Positions 52,901 through 58,900 of a stretch of 64,000 nucleotides of DNA are shown here, in pieces; within the stretch, counting starts at the first letter, position 1, and each line of letters opens with the position of its first letter. The stretch is from assembly GCA_026874595.1 (NCBI GenBank), contig CM049316.1, positions 63,221,176 to 63,285,175 on the forward strand, written 5' to 3'. The position numbers were made by a program, and so were the translations under genes. The notes under the pieces are model-generated. The model did no database searches, had not been told where the DNA came from, and saw only the letters and a program-made list of their open reading frames with translations. The stretch is from Sipunculus nudus. Taxonomy: Eukaryota; Annelida; Sipuncula; Golfingiida; Sipunculidae.

Positions 52901-55900
52901 TAGCATTATACAGTGTGTAAACAAAGCTACACAATTTCAAAATCAAGCAAATTGCTTAAAACAATCAACTTTACATGACTCGTCATGCTTCAAGGACAGC
53001 TTTGTCGAAGGTTATAAAGGTAAACCAAATAGCACATGTAGGTGTTAAATGCATTTCATCCAGAACAGAGACTGGGCCCTGATGTGATAGGCTGGTGCAA
53101 GTGTCACATCACAGGCAAAATTTTTAAATGACTTAAGTCTAGAAATACATGTTGTTCTTATTCTTTCTTGGAGAATTACGGGCTTACAGTGTCAGAAATA
53201 CTAATCTTTTGATGAGATCTAGAATTTTCAGTCACCCTGGTTTTCCCTGTGGGTGACATCACTGCCAAGTTGTTTTTTCCTCCAGGAATTATGATCAGTT
53301 TATAAAATTTTTATTAATATATTTTATTCATAGGCAAGTGTGCTCTGTGATTATATAATGAAACTTGGTGTATGTTTGCTCGACCTTGTGGCAGGGTCCT
53401 GATGTGATGGGTATGCTGCTATCTGGTGGCAAAAGAAGAAACAAACCTGTCAATCACTGAACTGGCACACTTGCGTAATTTGTATAAATATCCTGTTTGG
53501 AAACTTTAAGGGTATGCATGCATGTGATTTTTCATCAACTCCTGGTGAATCAGACACACAGGGGTAAAACTGTCTGCTATGAAAGCCCTGCTGTGCATGG
53601 ATGAACACAAAATATGTGAAGACCCATGCCCACTTCTGGTTAGTGTAATAATAATTCACTTGTTTGGAGAATGGATGGACCTGAGTTTACTTATGTAATT
53701 TACCTGAACAGTCTGATGAAGATTCACTGCCACAACTTTCTTCATGCAGTTCTTTATCATGTCAGATGTGAAGAAGTTTGTCTCACCCTTTTTCTCCACA
53801 GTGATCTTGCGAAAATCTTCCTGTTTGTGACAAAATATTACACAACAGTAAATTATCCATATTTTCACCAAGTACAGTAGTGGTGTCATTTATCTAAACC
53901 CCATTTACCTGAAAAAATGGTTAATTTGAAATTGAAAACCGATTTTGATCTGAAATCCAAACAATGAAAAAATATTCAACAATTAAATTCTGATTTTCCA
54001 GGGTCAATTAACAATAATTTAAATGTATTTTTCATAATAAATTGATTAAACTGATGGAAGGTTACAAACATGCTGTTGCAACATTTATATTGAACTTACA
54101 GCATTAAATCTTGTCAGTCCATCTCAGGTAAACTCTGTTGGCAGCAGGTTGGCAATCATAGTGAATTGTTTGGTATCATTTATCAGAACAATCATTTATC
54201 TGAACAAAAACCCTGTCCCCGGAGCCTTTCAGATAAATGACACTCTACAGTATCAGCATGCTATTATGTATCAAATCTCACTAAATCACTATAAGATCAC
54301 ACATACAGACTTCAGATATATTTCTATAATTTCAGGGGAAAACATAATCCTGTTGCAGTCCATAAATTGTATCAAACACTTCATTGCAATTCAAATAAAC
54401 TGAGCATATGAAGCTAGAAAAATTTACCTTGATACAGAGTGTGCCAGTAAGCAAAGACTGTTGTTATAAATAGAAGGAACCAGGATGCTATTTATAATAA
54501 GACTTTAAGACTGATATATCATACTCAAATTTCTATATATTTTTTTTATTTTTGGTTGTCTTGTTTTATCAAATAATAACTGCAAACAAGACCCAGAGAT
54601 ATTACTTTTACTGTGGGCAAAAGAAAACTTAACAAAATTAAAACTTACCAATAAAATAGGACAGATGGCTTTTGTTGGGTGTGTCATATAGATGGGTCCA
54701 TCAAATCCAACCATCTCTGACATGTAGGGCAGGGCTCCACAATGGTCAAGGTGAAAATGACTGAAAAAATAGATTAACAGTTTGCAAATTAATCAGAAAT
54801 GAGATGAAAAAATATTCTTTTCCTGTTAGAGAAATAAGAAAGATGGAACAGAAAGTAGTATATGGGATAAAAACTGAAGGTCCATAACACAATTGATTAA
54901 TAATCCATCATTTGTTTTTCTTTCTATCACTGAACATGATTTAACAACCAAATCCAACCACCAGTATTTACCAACCTAATGTTTACCTGCTCAGTATTTA
55001 CCCACCTGTATTTATTATTTACCCAACTGGTATTTACCAGTCAACATTAAATAGCAGGGTTGTTCACCAGTGCACCATGACATTGAGATACAAAATCAAA
55101 TACTGTATCAGTATTGTCAGAAGTCTCTGTATTGATATATTGATAAGATATGACCATCCAACAGGAAGTATGACAATTAAATGGCAACATCAGGGATTTA
55201 ATAATAGTCACCTTGAGCCCAGTGAATGTAAGGAAATACACCATTGGCCAGAATTCAATAAATCAGCATCTGATTGGCTAATCACTGAAAGATCAATTAA
55301 CTGAAGGGTCTTGTTCATTTTTCATCATTCAAGAAGTAGTTCACCTACCTGATGATGACACACTCCAGGTGCTCCGTCAGTGATCCGTCCCTGTTGATGT
55401 AACTAAAGTCAGGAAATCTTCTCTGTTGGAGAGAAGAAAATTCCCATTATGTGACACTCAAGTAATTTCAGAATGCTTAACAATAGCAGAGATATGAGAA
55501 ATCTTCAACAAATATTGACATATAAATTGTGATGTGTTATATGATTTGTATGTTTAATGAGAAATATTATGAAATTTTATCAAATATTTAAGATTAAACC
55601 TTGGAAAGAACATATCAAAATCGTCTTAAAATGTATTAATTAATTATACCTTAAAACCCACAAGCAGCCAATTCTGATAAAATAAGAATGCTTATAATGG
55701 CTATCCTTAGGTTTAAGGACTGACACTAGCATATCTGAGAATTTGTAAACCAAATATTTGATAATGACAAATAAAGGAAACTCTTATTTTACTGAAGGAA
55801 ATTTGTTAATATTATAATAATAAATTCAATAAATAATGACTCTGATTCATTGTTCAAAGAAATCATCAATTTAACCTAGCACTCTTTTTGCCCTCTAACA

Positions 55901-58900
55901 TTAGAGAGCCTAAGACCAGCACACTAATGTCAGAGTGCCTTTCAACGAGGACCGCACTGTAACACTCAATGAGGATGCAAATATTTTCATCAAATTTTAT
56001 GACATCTCTTGGCCTACAATTAGGCTGTCACTTAACAAAAGCAAGACCAATCCTTACCTTGTATACTTTTGAACAACACCTACCATGTGCAAGAAAAATC
56101 CATTATTAACTCAGCATATTGGAAAAGGGTTGCTAGATGATAGCAAACTTGTACATGATACAAGAAATGACTCATTACAACAGAGACGTTTTTTCAGTTT
56201 GCTTTGTGAGTTCACAAATTCCTTTGTATTAAATTCATCACTTGTAGCCTAATGTGAAGATTATCAGTGGTTTACTACAGTATCAATGCAACAGGATGGA
56301 TGACCTTTGCAGTACATTCCCCTGTATGGCTTGTATCATGACTCAAGTTAAGCTTACCAGCCCATTTTAAATGTCTATTGAGTCATGCATGGTCTGAAGT
56401 CTGCAGGGTCTGGTGTCTGAATGAGTATTTGTTTAACTGACACAAACTGTTATGACTCAAGTATTTCTAGAAAATGTTTTACAATAATTATAGGTGGCAC
56501 CAAAATGTCTTGTGTAAAAGTTGAATCATTAGTAAGAATGAAAGGCCTACCTGAAACACTCAAATATGCAACTGTTTCTGTCATAGGGAAGGGTTTGGGT
56601 TGATTTGATTGTGATTTTGCACCTTAACAGGTCACATGGGTATATGTGCAGTTGATGCATTTTTTTTCAATGACAGGGGCAGATACAAGATTTTAAACAG
56701 GGGGGGGGGGGAGTTAAGGGATAGGGATCCCCTCTATAGTGTAGAAACATTTTGAAAATTTAGGTTGCAAACAGTGCAATCTGTGATTGTTAAAAAGGCA
56801 TCATGATGAAAAATCTGGCTCTGTTTCTGTATTAGGCACTTTTTGTTCTATTTCTTAAATTTTCTTTAGGTAAAAAAGGGGGGAGGGGTAGAGGGTGCCA
56901 CACCCTAAAGCTACCACTGTATTATAAAATAGAATTTTTAATTTATAGACTTGCAATCTTTCCTTAAACACCATGTAACCTAAATATATGTTCACTTACA
57001 TCATCAGAAAAGCCCATGTGCATTCCGCAGTCCAGCATGACATTTCTACCTCCAATAGTGATGAGGATACAGCTCCTGCCAACATCTACAAATTTGATAA
57101 AGAAAAATTATCTCCTCAGGTTTTTAAACAAACAGAATGGCCCCTGGCCATTAAGTGATAAAACTGTCTGGGGATTTTTTCAATGGTTTTTCCTTAAAAT
57201 TATTATGCTTTTGTTGTGATTATAATTACAGAAAAAAATTAATTATATTGGAATAATTATTAATCTAGATATAAAAAATATCTTCTTATATATATTCAAT
57301 AAACATAAACAAGTGATTACTAGAAACAATGGCATAGCTTACAGGATTTATAAAACCAAATGACATGATGTGATCCCAAAAATATACATGTGTATGTAAT
57401 ACATCTATCACTCCTATTTAATTAATAATAATCAAATATACAAATGTGGTTCAAATGACCAATAATATTTCCCTTGCCTAATAACTTATATTTTACAGCA
57501 TTGTAACTATGTAAAATGTTTGCTTAACTCTGGTGGAATTTAAATGCAGCAGTACTCACCCTGGCCAGCACCTGAAAGACAAAATCAAGAGGTTTACAAT
57601 TAACAAGCATGAATACAATTGAAAACAAACATATGTGATATTTAGCTATTAACAAACATAAGTGATATGCTTCTGATAATGATAGGAAACTAACTGAAAC
57701 CAACATGTTTTGACTTCAATCCAGAACACTATACTAATACAGATGGCATTGCATGTCAAATAAGATAAAACTCTCTTTTATCATTTATCTTAAAAAGGGC
57801 AGTAATTTTTTTTGTTTTATAGGTTCTAATGCTGAAATTATAAAATTTCAATACTCTTCATAATTTATGAAAAAAAAATAATTTTGTAAGTGTAACAGGA
57901 AATTAAGAAAACCATTTAGAATAATTACAATAAACTATTATAAAAGTGAAAATCATATTTTACTTTATAAACAGTGAATACCAGTAATATTTAATTTATA
58001 GACTGTTTAAGGAAATTTTCTTACATTTTTTCATGAAGGGTAATTAACAATTACAGCCATGATCTCAAGTATACTGACACAAAAAAATTTCAAAGATCAG
58101 TTTCAAGACAGAACCTGAAAGCCTAGCATATAGCAAAAGACCCTTATCAGAATCAGCTTTTGTCTGGAGGAATATAGGAAAAATTATATGGAACACTGGG
58201 CTTCTTTAACTTGGAATTGTAAGAAAGGAAGTGTAAGAAATTAGATTAAATAAATGTTGCTTTTCTAAAAACTGTTTTATAAAGACAATTTTTATTGGGC
58301 TTATATTGATTGCATACCAAAGGTGTTTTTAATCTATGTTTCTTCCTTATTTACATTTAAATATTTTATTCAAATGTAATTTAAATTCCGAATAATGCAA
58401 CCCAATATAATTAAAATCATATTCACACAGAAACACTGGTATACTTCAAAGGGTGGCACAGTCTTCCCACCCCATTCTTTAGTGTGAATCTGCAGCAAGG
58501 ACACATTTGCTATATTACATACTATTATTGTGTATTTATCATATAAGGACAATGGAAATTTGGGCCCGAGTGTAGAATCAGTACCTGCATTGTGGACTCT
58601 TATTATACCACTACAAATGAGAAAGGAAGTAATAGTTTTACAACCAAATAGCCCTATATTGCCTATTATAGGTTTAGAAATACATATTAGGATTGATTCT
58701 ACAAATATATTTCGTCTGGAGTACATATTAAATACCGCTAGTAGCATGTTGTTGGAATCCAAATCCAGACGGCAGCCATGATTTTTTTTAAACAGATAAT
58801 TACGGTATGGTAAACAATCTCCGTTTAGACTACCGTAAAGTATACCAGTCTGACCATGGGGGGGGGAGGGGGGGTTTGGGGGGGGGGGGGGGGGGGAGGG

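Larger units (their letters stand above)
53821..57559. other. INTS11 introns 2 to 5
   Basis: AT-rich introns of 474, 1577, 588 and 828 bp around exons 3-5. Apart from a G run at 56701 and a GGTGGCACC box near 56494 I see no defined repeat. Confidence 0.5.
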
